Shown piece after piece: positions 19,929-29,163 of a stretch of DNA of 64,000 nucleotides. Source of the stretch: Fuscovulum blasticum DSM 2131. Lineage in GTDB: Bacteria; Pseudomonadota; Alphaproteobacteria; Rhodobacterales; Rhodobacteraceae. The notes under the pieces are model-generated. The model searched no databases, was not told where the DNA came from, and saw nothing but the letters and a program-made list of their open reading frames with translations. The position numbers were made by a program, and so were the translations under genes. The stretch covers positions 1-64,000 of the forward strand of contig NZ_PZKE01000004.1 of assembly GCF_003034965.1 (NCBI RefSeq). Direction: 5' to 3'. Position 1 is the stretch's first letter. Each line of letters starts with the position of its first letter.

Positions 19929-20006
19929 TTCACCGCCTCTGGCAACAGGGGCAACGGTTTTCATCTGGCGCTAATGATCGCGCCGCGAAAAGGGAAGGAG
20001 ACGACC

Positions 20007-20132
20007 ATGAAGGTTGCGAACTCGCTCCGCTCGCTGAAGACGCGTCATCGCGATTGCCAGGTCGTGCGCCGCAAAGGCCGCGTCTATGTGATCAACAAGA
20101 CGCAGAAGCGCTACAAGGCCCGTCAGGGCTGA
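20007..20132 (+). CDS. rpmJ: 50S ribosomal protein L36 (zinc-free variant)
   Basis: A 41-residue protein, [20 protein letters not shown] followed by '[21 protein letters not shown]'. The L36 core '[12 protein letters not shown]' is clear, but only one cysteine remains, so the Cys3-His zinc ribbon of the short form is absent, as usual in Alphaproteobacteria. AAGGAG lies 6 bases before the ATG. A strong terminator follows, so it is monocistronic. Confidence 0.95.
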   Translation: MKVANSLRSLKTRHRDCQVVRRKGRVYVINKTQKRYKARQG

Positions 20133-20161
20133 GCCGCTTTCAGCAAGCTGGATCAACGGAC

Positions 20162-20193
20162 AGGCCGCCTGCGGGACACCGCGGCGGCCTTTT
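20162..20193 (+). terminator. rpmJ rho-independent terminator
   Basis: AGGCCGCC (20162-20169) pairs with GGCGGCCT (20183-20190); the T run continues to 20193. Located 30 bases after the rpmJ stop. Confidence 0.75.
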
Positions 20194-20241
20194 CCATTGG
20201 CCGGCGCGGTGCCGGATGGCCTGCGCCACAGGAGATTGGTG

Positions 20242-20874
20242 ATGCACCCCAACCCCGCCTTCCGTCAGGCCCCCCGCGCGGCCAATCTGGCCTTTGCCCG
20301 CGACACCGGATTCGGGGTTCTGTCGGTGAACGGGCCCGAGGGGCCGCTGGCGGCGCATGTGCCGTTCCTTCTGTCCGACGACGGAACCCTGGCCGAGGTG
20401 CATCTGGCCAGGTCCAATCCGCTGGCGCGGGCCGGGGCAGCGGTGCCGGCGCTTCTGGCGGTGCAGGGGCCGTGGGCCTATGTCTCGCCAGACTGGTACG
20501 GTCCGCATGACGAGGTGCCCGATCAGGTGCCGACGTGGAACTATGTGGCCGTCCACCTGCGCGGCCTGCTGCATCCGCTGCCGCCCGAGGCGCTGGAACC
20601 GCATCTGGACGCCCTCAGCGCCGCGCATGAAGAGCGGCTGCGACCCAAGCGGCCCTGGACGAAGGGCAAGATGACTGAAGGCGCGATGCCCCGCATGATG
20701 CGGATGATCCTGCCCTTCCGGCTGGAGATCACCCAGGTCGACGGGACGTGGAAGCTGAACCAGAACAAGCCGCCAGAGATCCGCGCCCGCGTCGCGGCGG
20801 CGCTTGCGGACCGGCCGGGGCTGGCGCCCGCTGCCGCGCTGGCGGCGCTGATGCGGGCCGAGCCGGCGTCCTGA
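20242..20874 (+). CDS. PaiB-like FMN-binding transcriptional regulator family protein
   Basis: A 210-residue protein of the FMN-binding split-barrel family typified by Bacillus PaiB. Recognisable blocks are MHPNPAF at the start, 'GFGVLSVNG', 'GPWAYVSPDWYG', 'VPTWNYVAVHLRG' and the C-terminal 'KMTEGAMPRMMRMILPFRLEIT' region. PaiB is a negative regulator of sporulation and protease genes, but most homologues are uncharacterised and may be FMN/heme-binding enzymes. The ATG at 20242 has AGGAG upstream; 45 bases of upstream open frame are ignored. Confidence 0.85.
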   Translation: MHPNPAFRQAPRAANLAFARDTGFGVLSVNGPEGPLAAHVPFLLSDDGTLAEVHLARSNPLARAGAAVPALLAVQGPWAYVSPDWYGPHDEVPDQVPTWNYVAVHLRGLLHPLPPEALEPHLDALSAAHEERLRPKRPWTKGKMTEGAMPRMMRMILPFRLEITQVDGTWKLNQNKPPEIRARVAAALADRPGLAPAAALAALMRAEPAS

Positions 20875-20973
20875 CCGGACATCGGGCCGCGTCGGCGTTT
20901 CGCCGAACAGGGGTGGTCTGACGGCCGGGCATGGGGCACCATGGCGCAACCCGACCCGTGCAGGAGCCCGACG

Positions 20974-21579
20974 ATGAAGCTGTATCACTCTCCGACCTCG
21001 CCCTATGTCCGCAAGGTGATGGTGCTGATCGCCGAGGCCGGGATTGCCGGGGTGGAGCTGATCCCGGTGGCGGGCAACCCGGTTGATCCGGGCAGTATGC
21101 CGGTGGACCAGAACCCGCTGGGCAAGATTCCGGCGCTGGTCACCGATGACGGGCAGGCGATCTATGACAGCCGGGTGATCTGCCGCTATCTTGATTCGAC
21201 GGCCGGGGCGGGGCTTTACCCGCCGGCGCCGCGCCTGTGGCAGACCCTGACGCTGGAGGCGACGGCGGACGGGATTCTGGATGCCGCGATCCTGATGGTC
21301 TACGAGGCCCGGGTCCGCCCCGAGGACCGGCAGTTCGAGGCCTGGACGGAAGGCCAGTGGGCCAAGATCGCCCGGTCGCTGGACACGCTGGAACGGCGCT
21401 GGATGGACCATCTGGAAGGCCCGCTTGACATGGGGCAGGTCGCGGTGGCCTGCGCGCTGGGCTATCTGGATTTCCGGCACTCGGCCCGGGCGTGGCGGGC
21501 GGCCCATCCCGATCTGGCGGCATGGGAGGCCGAGTTCTCGGAGCGACCGGCCATGACCGCCACGCAACCCGTGGGGTGA
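20974..21579 (+). CDS. Glutathione S-transferase family protein
   Basis: A 201-residue GST. The thioredoxin-like N-terminal domain is '[19 protein letters not shown]', with the glutathione gamma-glutamyl binding '[11 protein letters not shown]' near residue 65, and an all-helical C-terminal domain follows. The ATG at 20974 is chosen because it gives the family N-terminus and has AGGAG 8 bases upstream. The substrate is unknown. Upstream is the PaiB-like gene, downstream the petABC operon. Confidence 0.9.
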   Translation: MKLYHSPTSPYVRKVMVLIAEAGIAGVELIPVAGNPVDPGSMPVDQNPLGKIPALVTDDGQAIYDSRVICRYLDSTAGAGLYPPAPRLWQTLTLEATADGILDAAILMVYEARVRPEDRQFEAWTEGQWAKIARSLDTLERRWMDHLEGPLDMGQVAVACALGYLDFRHSARAWRAAHPDLAAWEAEFSERPAMTATQPVG

Positions 21580-21761
21580 AGGCGCGGGCGAACTGCAACA
21601 CTGCGGGGCTTTCAAGGGGAAAACCTGCATATGCGCCCCTTTGTCCGCTGGACGATCCGTTCCCCCTTGGCTACAAGCGCGACCGCAGGGCTGCGGGCGA
21701 CCGCCGCCTCGGATTCTCATTGGCTGACCGTCCCCGGTGGCCTTGCAAGGGAGAAATGACC

Positions 21762-22328
21762 GTGTCCCACGCTGACGACCCCGCAGGCACACGCCGCGAT
21801 TTCCTTTACTACGCCACGGCAGGCGCCGGTGTCGTTGCGACTGGTGCGGCGGTCTGGCCGCTGGTGAACCAGATGAACCCCTCGGCCGACGTTCTGGCCC
21901 TGTCGTCGATCTTCGTCGACATCTCGGGCGTCGAGGTCGGCACCCAGTTGACGGTGAAATGGCGCGGCAAGCCGGTGTTCATCCGCCGGCGCAGCCAGAA
22001 AGAAATCGACGCCGGTCGCGCGGTGGACATCTCGACCCTGATCGACAAGAACGCCGAGAACAAGAACAAGCCTGAGGCTGATGCCTCGGACCAGAACCGC
22101 ACGCTGGACGAAGCCGGCGAATGGCTGGTGATGATGGGCGTCTGCACCCACCTTGGCTGCGTGCCGATGGGCAATGAATCGGGTGATTTCGGCGGCTGGT
22201 TCTGCCCCTGCCACGGGTCGCACTACGATACCGCCGGCCGTATCCGCAAGGGACCGGCGCCGCGGAACCTTGACATCCCGCTGGTCAAGTTCACCGACGA
22301 AACCAAAACCACAATCCTGCTGGGCTGA
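21762..22328 (+). CDS. petA: Ubiquinol-cytochrome c reductase iron-sulfur (Rieske) subunit
   Basis: The Rieske protein of the cytochrome bc1 complex, 188 residues. The Tat-type N-terminus '[15 protein letters not shown]' leads into a single membrane anchor. The [2Fe-2S] ligands are in 'CTHLGC' and 'CPCHGSH'. I prefer the GTG start at 21762 because AAGGGAG (21747-21753) is then 8 bases away; the ATG at 21756 is only 2 bases from it. The resulting N-terminus [14 protein letters not shown] resembles the Rhodobacter protein. First gene of petABC. Confidence 0.96.
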   Translation: MSHADDPAGTRRDFLYYATAGAGVVATGAAVWPLVNQMNPSADVLALSSIFVDISGVEVGTQLTVKWRGKPVFIRRRSQKEIDAGRAVDISTLIDKNAENKNKPEADASDQNRTLDEAGEWLVMMGVCTHLGCVPMGNESGDFGGWFCPCHGSHYDTAGRIRKGPAPRNLDIPLVKFTDETKTTILLG

Positions 22329-22341
22329 GGGGCGAGAACAC

Positions 22342-23664
22342 ATGTCCGGAATTCCGCACGACCATTACGAGCCCAAGACGGGCGCCGAAAAGTGGCTGAA
22401 CAACCGCCTGCCGATCATCGGTCTTGTCTATGACACCCTGATGATCCCGACGCCCAAGAACCTGAACTGGATGTGGATCTGGGGTATCGTCCTGGCCTTC
22501 TGTCTGGTGCTGCAGATCATCACCGGCGTTGTCCTGGCCATGCATTACACCCCGCATGTGGACCTGGCCTTCGCCAGCGTCGAACACATCATGCGCGACG
22601 TGAACGGCGGCCACATGCTGCGCTACCTTCATGCCAACGGCGCCTCGCTGTTCTTCTTCGCCGTCTACCTGCACATCTTCCGTGGTCTTTACTACGGCAG
22701 CCACAAGGCGCCGCGGGAAGTGACCTGGATCATCGGGATGCTGATCTACCTGTGCATGATGGGCACCGCCTTCATGGGCTATGTGCTGCCGTGGGGCCAG
22801 ATGTCGTTCTGGGGCGCCACCGTGATCACCGGCCTGTTCGGCGCGATCCCGGGCATCGGCGAGCCGATCCAGACCTGGCTTCTGGGTGGTCCGGCGGTGG
22901 ACAACGCCACGCTGAACCGCTTCTTCTCGCTGCACTACCTGCTGCCCTTCGTGATTGCGGCGCTGGTCATCGTGCACGTCTGGGCCTTCCACAGCACCGG
23001 CAACAACAACCCCACCGGGGTGGAAGTGCGCCGTGGGTCCAAGGAAGAAGCCAACCGCGACGCCCTGCCGTTCTGGCCCTATTTCGTGATCAAGGACCTG
23101 TTCGCCCTGGCCGTTGTGCTGGTGGTGTTCTTCGCGGTGGTCGGCTTCATGCCCAACTACCTGGGCCACCCCGACAACTATATCGAGGCGAACCCGCTGG
23201 CGACGCCTGCGCATATCGTGCCGGAATGGTACTTCCTGCCGTTCTACGCGATCCTGCGCGCCTTCACCGCCGATGTCTGGGTGGTGATCGCGGCGAACTG
23301 GCTGACCTTCGGCATCGTTGACGCCAAGTTCTTCGGCGTTCTGGCGATGTTCGGCGCGATCCTTGTCATGGCGCTGGCGCCCTGGCTTGACACCTCGTCG
23401 GTTCGGTCGGGCCGGTATCGCCCGATGTTCCGCTGGTGGTTTGCGCTGCTGGTGATCGACTTCGTGCTGCTGATGTGGTGCGGCGCCATGCCGGCGGAAG
23501 AGCCCTATGCCACGATCTCGCTGATCGCCTCGGCCTACTGGTTCGCCTACTTCCTGATCATCCTGCCGCTGCTTGGCGTGATCGAAAAGCCGACGCCGCT
23601 GCCGGCCACGATCGAGGAAGACTTCAACGCGCACTACGGCGTGAAAACGCATCCGGCCGAGTGA
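22342..23664 (+). CDS. petB: Cytochrome b subunit of the bc1 complex
   Basis: A 440-residue, eight-helix cytochrome b carrying both b hemes and the Qo/Qi sites. The Qo-site PEWY motif is visible in '[14 protein letters not shown]', and heme-ligand histidines lie in helices B and D ('[22 protein letters not shown]' region and '[22 protein letters not shown]' region). The ATG at 22342 is 13 bases after the petA stop; the longer upstream frame overlaps petA and is not coding. petC follows after 14 bases. Confidence 0.97.
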   Translation: MSGIPHDHYEPKTGAEKWLNNRLPIIGLVYDTLMIPTPKNLNWMWIWGIVLAFCLVLQIITGVVLAMHYTPHVDLAFASVEHIMRDVNGGHMLRYLHANGASLFFFAVYLHIFRGLYYGSHKAPREVTWIIGMLIYLCMMGTAFMGYVLPWGQMSFWGATVITGLFGAIPGIGEPIQTWLLGGPAVDNATLNRFFSLHYLLPFVIAALVIVHVWAFHSTGNNNPTGVEVRRGSKEEANRDALPFWPYFVIKDLFALAVVLVVFFAVVGFMPNYLGHPDNYIEANPLATPAHIVPEWYFLPFYAILRAFTADVWVVIAANWLTFGIVDAKFFGVLAMFGAILVMALAPWLDTSSVRSGRYRPMFRWWFALLVIDFVLLMWCGAMPAEEPYATISLIASAYWFAYFLIILPLLGVIEKPTPLPATIEEDFNAHYGVKTHPAE

Positions 23665-23678
23665 GAAAGGTGATGACC

Positions 23679-24536
23679 ATGATGAGGAAAATCGCACTCT
23701 CTGCCACTTCGGCGCTGGTGCTTGCATCGGGCGCGGCAATGGCCGCGACCGGGGCGCATGTCGAATTCACAGACAAGGCCTTCGCCCATGAAGGCCCGTT
23801 CGGCAAGTTCGACCAGATGCAGCTTCAGCGCGGCCTGCAGGTCTTTACCGAGATCTGCTCGTCGTGCCACGGGCTGAAGTATGTGCCGATCCGCACGCTG
23901 GCAGACCCGAACGGCCCGCAACTGCCGGCCGATCAGGTCCGCGCCTATGCGGCCGGTCTGGATGCCGTTCCGCTGGCCGATGGCGAAGAACGCGCCCGCG
24001 AATGGACCGACCATTTCCCGTCGCGTGCGGGCGATGGCATGGGGCCGGACCTGTCGCTGATGGCGAAGGCGCGCGCCGGCTTCCACGGCCCCTATGGCAC
24101 CGGGATGAGCCAGTTGTTCAACGGCATGGGCGGGCCCGAGTACATCTACTCGATCCTGACGCATTTCGAGGACAACCCGGCCTGCGCCCCGGAAGGGATT
24201 GACGGCTACTACTACAACAGCGCCTTCCCGAACGGCGGTGTGCCCGATAGCTGCAAGGACGAGCATGGCATTTCCACCGTGCCCGGAAGCTGGATCGCCA
24301 TGGCGCCGCCGCTGATGGACGACATGGTGACCTATGCCGACGGCACCCCGGCGACGCTGGACCAACTGGCCGAAGACGCCGCTTCGTTCCTGTACTGGGC
24401 GGCGGAACCCAAGCTGATGGCGCGCAAGCAGGCCGGCTTCATTGCCGTGACCTTCCTTGTGGTCCTGTCGGCCCTGCTGTTCCTGACCAACAAGAAGCTG
24501 TGGGCAGGCGTGAAGGGCAAGAAGGTCACCATCTGA
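23679..24536 (+). CDS. petC: Cytochrome c1 subunit of the bc1 complex
   Basis: A 285-residue cytochrome c1 with signal peptide (ends 'GAAMAA'), heme motif CSSCH in '[15 protein letters not shown]', the Met-ligand region '[10 protein letters not shown]' and one C-terminal membrane helix ending in '[14 protein letters not shown]'. Several ATG codons are close together; 23679 is chosen because AAAGG is 8 bases upstream. It passes electrons to soluble or membrane cytochrome c. It ends the pet operon at a 13-bp terminator. Confidence 0.96.
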   Translation: MMRKIALSATSALVLASGAAMAATGAHVEFTDKAFAHEGPFGKFDQMQLQRGLQVFTEICSSCHGLKYVPIRTLADPNGPQLPADQVRAYAAGLDAVPLADGEERAREWTDHFPSRAGDGMGPDLSLMAKARAGFHGPYGTGMSQLFNGMGGPEYIYSILTHFEDNPACAPEGIDGYYYNSAFPNGGVPDSCKDEHGISTVPGSWIAMAPPLMDDMVTYADGTPATLDQLAEDAASFLYWAAEPKLMARKQAGFIAVTFLVVLSALLFLTNKKLWAGVKGKKVTI

Positions 24537-24562
24537 CCTTTGGGCCACAGCCCGGAAACCGG

Positions 24563-24600
24563 AAGCCCCGCCTGACCATCAGGCGGGGCTTTCTTCGTTT
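24563..24600 (+). terminator. Strong petABC terminator
   Basis: A 13-bp perfect stem AAGCCCCGCCTGA (24563-24575) / TCAGGCGGGGCTT (24579-24591) with loop CCA, followed by T-rich TCTTCGTTT. It ends at the stop of the convergent thiQ gene and may serve both strands. Confidence 0.9.
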
Positions 24601-25313
24601 CAGGTGGCGCCCAGATAGGCCGCCAGCTCTGGCGGGGGGGCGGTGAACAGCGCCTCGGTCGGGGCCGGGGCGTGGGCGGTGCCGCCTTCGACCAGCACCG
24701 TCAGCCCGGCAAAGCGGCGGGCGTCGGCGGGGTCGTGCGTCACCATCAGCACCGTCGCGTCGGTTTCGCCGGCCACATCGCCCAGAAGATCCAGCATCTG
24801 GGTCTTGAGGGCAGGCCCCAGCGCGGCGAAGGGTTCGTCCAGCAACAGAAGCGGGCGCGCGCGCAGCAAGACCCGTGCCAGCGCGGCGCGGCCCTGCTGG
24901 CCGCCCGACAGTTCGGCCGGGCGGCGGGATTCCAGCCCCGCCAGACCCACGCGGGCCAGGGCGGCGGTCACCCTCGCGGTCTGGTCCGCCGACAGCCGCA
25001 GATCGGTGCGCAGGCCCATGCCCACGTTCTGCGCCACGGTCAGGTGGGGAAACAGGTTCTGGTCCTGAAACAGGATGGACAGCGGGCGTTCGCCGGGCGC
25101 CAGCCCGTCAAGCGCGGAACCGTCCCACAGGACATGCCCGCCCACCGGCGGAAAGAACCCCGCGATTGCCGATAGAAGCGACGATTTCCCCGCCCCCGAC
25201 GGCCCGATCAGCGCCACCCGCGCCCCTTTGGGAACCGACCAGTCGGCGGTCAGCCGGAAGCCCGGCTGGGCCAGTTCCACGCGATCAAGCTGCAGCACGG
25301 CGTCCCCCTGCAT
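24600..25313 (-). CDS. thiQ: Thiamine ABC transporter ATP-binding protein ThiQ
   Basis: A 237-residue ABC ATPase: Walker A 'GPSGAGKSSLLSAIAGF', Q-loop 'LFQDQNLFPHLTV', signature 'LSGGQQGRAALARVLL' and Walker B 'LLLLDEPFAAL'. It powers uptake of thiamine/TPP by ThiP and ThiB. The ATG at 25313 is preferred over the TTG at 25316. It overlaps the end of thiP by 29 bases. The whole operon sits behind a TPP riboswitch, which fixes the substrate. Confidence 0.94.
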   Translation of the reverse strand: MQGDAVLQLDRVELAQPGFRLTADWSVPKGARVALIGPSGAGKSSLLSAIAGFFPPVGGHVLWDGSALDGLAPGERPLSILFQDQNLFPHLTVAQNVGMGLRTDLRLSADQTARVTAALARVGLAGLESRRPAELSGGQQGRAALARVLLRARPLLLLDEPFAALGPALKTQMLDLLGDVAGETDATVLMVTHDPADARRFAGLTVLVEGGTAHAPAPTEALFTAPPPELAAYLGAT

Positions 25314-26808
25314 CAAAGGCCCAGAACAGGGCGAAACTCAGCCCCACCAGCAAAAGCGAAGCCCCTGCCGCGGCATCGGTGCGATAGGCGCCCATCAGGC
25401 GCTGCACCACCAGCGGCAGCGTTGCGCCCTGTTCGGCGGCGAAGAGCGCGATCACCCCAAGGTCGCCCATCGACAGCGCCGCCGCCAGCCCCGCGGCAAA
25501 GCCGATGGGCCGCGCCAGCCGGGGCAGGGTCAGCAGGCGAAGCCGGGCCGCACCCGACAGGCCCAGACTGCCGGCCAGCCGGCCATAGCCTGCCTCAAGC
25601 GCCCGCGCTTCGGGCAGAAGCAGGCGGAACACGAAGGGCAGCGCCAAGAGGGCGTTCACCAGAATGGTGACGGGCAGCGCCAGCCGCGTGGGCGCCATGA
25701 CCGGCTGCACGATCAGGAACAGCCCGGTGCCCAGCACCAGCCCGCTGGTGGCCAGCGGCAAGGCGGCCGCCAGATCCAGCCAGCGCGGCCCGCCCCGCGC
25801 CACGGCCAGCGCCAGGATCAGCGCGGCGGTGATGGTCACGGCGGTGGACAGCAGCGCCACCGCAATGGACCGCGCCGCGGCCAGCCAGACCATGTCGGGC
25901 AACTGCAACAGGCCGGGCAGGCCGCGGATCAGCAGCGCCCCCAGCGGCAGCAGCAGGAACCCCGCCGCCAGCGCGATGGCCAGCGCATCCGCTGCGCGGC
26001 GCCACCCGGCCGGGCCGCGCAGCGCCGGGGCCATCTGCAGCCCCGCGCCGAACCCCGCCGCCCGCGCCATGCGCCAGGCCGCCAGCGCCGCCGCCCCGCC
26101 AAGGGCGGTTTGCACCAGCGCCAGCCCCGCCGCATGGCCAAGGTCGAACTCGAAGCGCACGGCCTGATAGATGGCCAGTTCCAGCGTGGTGGCCCCCGGG
26201 CCGCCGCCCAGCACCAGCGCCACCGCGAAAGAGGTAAGGCAGACCGCGAAGACGGTGGCCAGCGCGCCGGGCACCACCTCGGCCAGCATGGGCCGTTCCA
26301 GATAGCGCGCCATCTGTGCGGGACCGAAGGACAGGCTTTCGGCCAGCCGGAACCGTTCGGCCGGGATGGCCTGCCAGCCTTGCAGGATCATCCGGGTCGC
26401 CAGCGGCAGGTTCAGGAACACATGCGCCAGCACCACGCCCTGCAAGCCATAGACATCCACGCGCGGCAGGCCGGCCAGCGCCAGCGCCCCGTTCAGCCAG
26501 CCGGCCCGCCCGAAGACGGCGACCAGCCCCAGCACCGCCACGATCACCGGCAGCAGGAAGGGGGCGCCCATCAGCGTGATCAGCACGCCGCGGCCCGGAA
26601 ACCGCCGCCGCGCCAGCGCCCTGGCCACCGGCACCGCCAGAAGGACCGAGACCAGCGCCGACAGCACCGCCTGCGTCAGGGTGAAGCGAAGCGCGGCCAG
26701 ATCGGCGGGCGAAAGCCGCAGCCCCCCGGCCGACCAGGCAACCGCGCCCAGAGGCGCGGCCACCATCAGCGCCGCCAGCGCCCCTACTGCGCGAGCGCCG
26801 CTTGCCAT
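25285..26808 (-). CDS. thiP: Thiamine ABC transporter permease ThiP
   Basis: A 507-residue, double-length permease with about 12 membrane segments and two EAA-type cytoplasmic loops ('ESLSFGPAQMARYLERPML' and 'RLAGSLGLSGAARLRLLTLPRL'). The double-domain layout is characteristic of ThiP. It overlaps thiB by 25 bases at its start and thiQ at its end, so the operon is tightly coupled. A long opposite-strand frame over this gene is a composition artefact. Confidence 0.93.
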   Translation of the reverse strand: MASGARAVGALAALMVAAPLGAVAWSAGGLRLSPADLAALRFTLTQAVLSALVSVLLAVPVARALARRRFPGRGVLITLMGAPFLLPVIVAVLGLVAVFGRAGWLNGALALAGLPRVDVYGLQGVVLAHVFLNLPLATRMILQGWQAIPAERFRLAESLSFGPAQMARYLERPMLAEVVPGALATVFAVCLTSFAVALVLGGGPGATTLELAIYQAVRFEFDLGHAAGLALVQTALGGAAALAAWRMARAAGFGAGLQMAPALRGPAGWRRAADALAIALAAGFLLLPLGALLIRGLPGLLQLPDMVWLAAARSIAVALLSTAVTITAALILALAVARGGPRWLDLAAALPLATSGLVLGTGLFLIVQPVMAPTRLALPVTILVNALLALPFVFRLLLPEARALEAGYGRLAGSLGLSGAARLRLLTLPRLARPIGFAAGLAAALSMGDLGVIALFAAEQGATLPLVVQRLMGAYRTDAAAGASLLLVGLSFALFWAFDAGGRRAAA

Positions 26809-27764
26809 TCCGCCAGCGCCCCGTCGCGCGCCGCCCGTGCCTCATCCGCCGTCATCAGCAGCGATTTTTCGGGCCGTGCAGTTTCAAATCCCTCGGGCAA
26901 GGCCGTTTCCGAGGCCGGATACATCCAGTTCGTTTCGGGGATCACCGACTGGAAGCCGGGGGTCTGGGTAAAAGCCACGAAGGCCCGCGCCAGATCGGGC
27001 TGGTCGCTGGCCGCCAGCACGCCAGACACCTCGACCTGAAGGGAATGCCCTTCGGAAAAGGGCGCCCAGTCCTTGCTGTCATCCTTTTCCGCGATGCGGT
27101 GATAGGCGGGCGAGGTGGTATAGCTCAGCACCATGTCGGCCTCGCCCTGAAGGAACAGGCCGTAGGATTCCGACCAGCCGGGCGTGACGGTCACGATGTT
27201 GTCGGCCAGCCCTTTCCAGATCTCGGGCGCGCGGTCGCCATAGGCGGCCTTGACCCACATCAGCAGCCCAAGGCCGGGCGTCGATGAGCGCGGGTCCTGA
27301 ATCACGATCTTCACATCGCTGGCCGCCAGCGCCTCGAACGAGGCGGGCGGGGCGGTCAGTCTGGTCTTGTCATAGACAAAGGCGAACCAGCCCCAGTCAT
27401 AGGGCAGGAACAGCGGGTCGTCCCAGGCCACCGGCAGCGCGGCGGCGGCGGGCTGGCCGTGGGGCGCGAACAGGCCGGTCGCGGTGGCCTCGGCCACAAG
27501 GTTGGTGTCCAGGCCCAGCACGACATCGGCCTCGCTGGCGGCACCTTCCAGCTTCAGCCGCGACAGCAGCGCCGCGCCATCGCCGGCGGCGACAAAGCGC
27601 AGGTCGCAGCCGCAGGTTTCTTCAAACGCCTTTTCCACGGCGGGGCCGGGGCCCCATTCGCTGACAAAGCTGTCATAGGTCAGAACGGTCAGGACAGGCG
27701 TTTCCGCAGTTGCGGCGCTGGCCGCAAGGAAAACGACGGTCGCCGCAAGGAAGGGGGGTCTCAT
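26784..27764 (-). CDS. thiB: Thiamine-binding periplasmic protein ThiB
   Basis: A 326-residue solute-binding protein with a signal peptide ('VVFLAASAATA') and the ThiB signature 'PVLTVLTYDSFVSEWGPGPAVEKAF' near the N-terminus. The open frame extends upstream through the riboswitch, but the ATG at 27764 (MRPPFLA) has GGAGG 5 bases upstream and starts the signal peptide. First gene of thiBPQ. Expression is expected to fall when TPP is plentiful. Confidence 0.95.
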   Translation of the reverse strand: MRPPFLAATVVFLAASAATAETPVLTVLTYDSFVSEWGPGPAVEKAFEETCGCDLRFVAAGDGAALLSRLKLEGAASEADVVLGLDTNLVAEATATGLFAPHGQPAAAALPVAWDDPLFLPYDWGWFAFVYDKTRLTAPPASFEALAASDVKIVIQDPRSSTPGLGLLMWVKAAYGDRAPEIWKGLADNIVTVTPGWSESYGLFLQGEADMVLSYTTSPAYHRIAEKDDSKDWAPFSEGHSLQVEVSGVLAASDQPDLARAFVAFTQTPGFQSVIPETNWMYPASETALPEGFETARPEKSLLMTADEARAARDGALAEWQAALAQ

Positions 27765-27810
27765 GTGGTCCTCCATGGTGGCGACGGGTGGCCGGGCATG
27801 GAGGATTCCG

Positions 27811-27900
27811 ATGCACCTTCCCTCCGCCGGTATGATCCGGTTCAGGTTCAACGGGTCCGCATCGCTGCATCTCAGCCTGTTGCCAGGCACCCCGAGGTAT
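27811..27900 (-). ncRNA. TPP riboswitch (THI element) upstream of thiBPQ
   Basis: Read on the minus strand the conserved blocks occur in order: GGGGTGCC, CTGAGATG, 'ACCCGTTGAACCTGAACCGG', then 'CATACCGGCGGAGGGAAGG'. These match the THI-box consensus almost base for base. It lies between the promoter at 27906-27933 and the thiB start at 27764, and the THI core ends about 45 bases before the ATG. In this phylum such elements usually act by hiding the ribosome binding site. Confidence 0.95.
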
Positions 27901-27905
27901 CGGTC

Positions 27906-27933
27906 AGCATAGGGGCATCGGCGGCCGACGCAA
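27906..27933 (-). promoter_or_regulatory. Probable thiBPQ promoter
   Basis: On the minus strand: -35 TTGCGT (27933-27928), 16-base spacer, -10 TATGCT (27911-27906). Transcription would start just at the 5' end of the TPP riboswitch. The -35 overlaps the loop and 3' arm edge of the terC hairpin at 27915-27946. Confidence 0.55.
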
Positions 27934-27946
27934 GGGCCGCCGATGC
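27915..27946 (-). terminator. 12-bp hairpin after terC
   Basis: GCATCGGCGGCC (27915-27926) pairs perfectly with GGCCGCCGATGC (27935-27946) around an 8-base loop, starting 9 bases after the terC stop on the minus strand. There is no long T tract. It likely marks the end of terC transcription while also containing the thi promoter. Confidence 0.6.
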
Positions 27947-27954
27947 TGGTGGTG

Positions 27955-28938
27955 TCAGCCGTGCTGTTCCACCTTGTCGCTGCGCGTCTTCCACAGCGAC
28001 CACAGGACACCGGCGGCAAGGATCACGAAGGTGATCGCCAGCGACCAGTTGGCGGGGAACTTTTCCCAACCCATCAGGTCGGCGACAAAGATCTTGGAGC
28101 CGATGAACACGAGCAGGATCGCCAGCGCATATTTGAGGTAGTGGAAGCGGTGGATGATCGCCGCCAGCGCGAAGTAAAGCGCCCGAAGGCCAAGGATGGC
28201 GAAGATGTTCGAGGTATAGACGATGAACGGGTCGGTGGTGATGGCAAACACCGCCGGCACCGAATCAACCGCGAACACAAGGTCAGCCAGTTCCACCATC
28301 ACCAGCGCCAGGAACAGCGGGGTGGCAAAGGTGATCAGCTTGCCGGTGCGCGGATGCGGTTCCTTCACGAAGAAGGCGTTGCCGTGCAGCTTGTCGGTGA
28401 CGTTCATCCGGCGCCGCATGAACCGCAGGATCGGGTTCTGGCTGATGTCCATCTCCTTTTCCTCGGTCACCAGCATCTTGATGCCGGTGGCAATCAGGAA
28501 GGCCGCGAAGATGTAGAGAACCCAGTGATACTGGGCGACCAGCGTCGCACCCAGGCCGATCATGATGCCGCGCAGCACGATCACGCCCAGGATGCCCCAG
28601 AACAGGACACGGTGCTGATACTGGCGCGGGATGGCGAAGAAGCTGAAGATCAGCGCGATGACGAACACGTTGTCCATCGCCAGCGTCTTTTCCACCACGA
28701 AGGCCGTCAGATACAGTTTCGCGGCTTCGGCGTCGATCTGCCACCAGACGAAGGCCGAGAAGGCCACGCCCAGCGTGATGTAGAAGGCCGACATCTTCAG
28801 GCTTTCGGCAACGCCGATTTCGTGGTCGGTCTTGTTGAACACGCCAAGGTCCAGGACCAGCAGGGCAAGAACGATGCCCAGAAAGACAAGCCACATCCAG
28901 ACCGGCTTGCCCATGAACAGTAATAACAGGAATTCCAT
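27955..28938 (-). CDS. TerC/Alx-family integral membrane protein
   Basis: A 327-residue membrane protein of the TerC family (Alx-like, linked to manganese export and metalation of exported proteins). It has about nine hydrophobic segments and the acidic family motifs 'EKTLAMDNVFVIALIF' and 'VELADLVFAVDSVPAVFAITTDPFIVYTSN' (cited by span). Two starts are possible; I prefer ATG 28938 because GAGAGG then lies 9 bases upstream, whereas 28944 leaves only 3. Behind it lies a structured leader able to pair with that ribosome binding site. Confidence 0.92.
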   Translation of the reverse strand: MEFLLLLFMGKPVWMWLVFLGIVLALLVLDLGVFNKTDHEIGVAESLKMSAFYITLGVAFSAFVWWQIDAEAAKLYLTAFVVEKTLAMDNVFVIALIFSFFAIPRQYQHRVLFWGILGVIVLRGIMIGLGATLVAQYHWVLYIFAAFLIATGIKMLVTEEKEMDISQNPILRFMRRRMNVTDKLHGNAFFVKEPHPRTGKLITFATPLFLALVMVELADLVFAVDSVPAVFAITTDPFIVYTSNIFAILGLRALYFALAAIIHRFHYLKYALAILLVFIGSKIFVADLMGWEKFPANWSLAITFVILAAGVLWSLWKTRSDKVEQHG

Positions 28939-28944
28939 CCCCAT

Positions 28945-29060
28945 CCGCCTCTCATTTGTTGTCGCGTCGAGAGGTCAGCCTTTTCAGGGGCAGGGTGCCG
29001 GGCTGACATCGAGCGCAGTCTCGATGCGGTCCGACATCACGACTTGCGTCGTCAGAGGGG
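28945..29060 (-). ncRNA. Structured 5' leader of terC, probable cis-regulatory RNA
   Basis: On the minus strand four hairpins follow one another: ACGAC-GCAA-GTCGT (29052-29039), CATCGAG-6 nt-CTCGATG (29026-29007), GTCAGCC-20 nt-GGCTGAC (29007-28974) and CCTCTC-15 nt-GAGAGG (28974-28948). The last arm GAGAGG is the ribosome binding site of terC, so this stem would block translation. A yybP-ykoY GGGGAGTAG core is not seen. A comparative-genomics 'terC' RNA motif has been described in Alphaproteobacteria; whether this is a member needs a covariance search. Confidence 0.65.
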
Positions 29061-29163
29061 CCCGTCCCGCGAGGGTAAGGTAAGGGGACGATGCAGGAAT
29101 TCAAGAGGGGCTTGAAGCAAAGTCTGACGCGCCCTATGCCCGAACGGGATTTGGGAGAGTGAC

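Noticed and set aside
20140-21792. 550-codon minus frame over the PaiB and GST genes
   Set aside because: It has no recognisable domain; the opposite strand holds two good genes with ribosome binding sites.
25075-27039. 654-codon plus-strand frame over thiP/thiB
   Set aside because: It is extremely Gln/Arg/Pro-rich and is antisense to coherent membrane and binding proteins with family motifs.
28945-29160. yybP-ykoY manganese riboswitch before terC
   Set aside because: The conserved GGGGAGTAG-type core is not visible; only generic hairpins are, so the leader is listed as an unclassified structured element.
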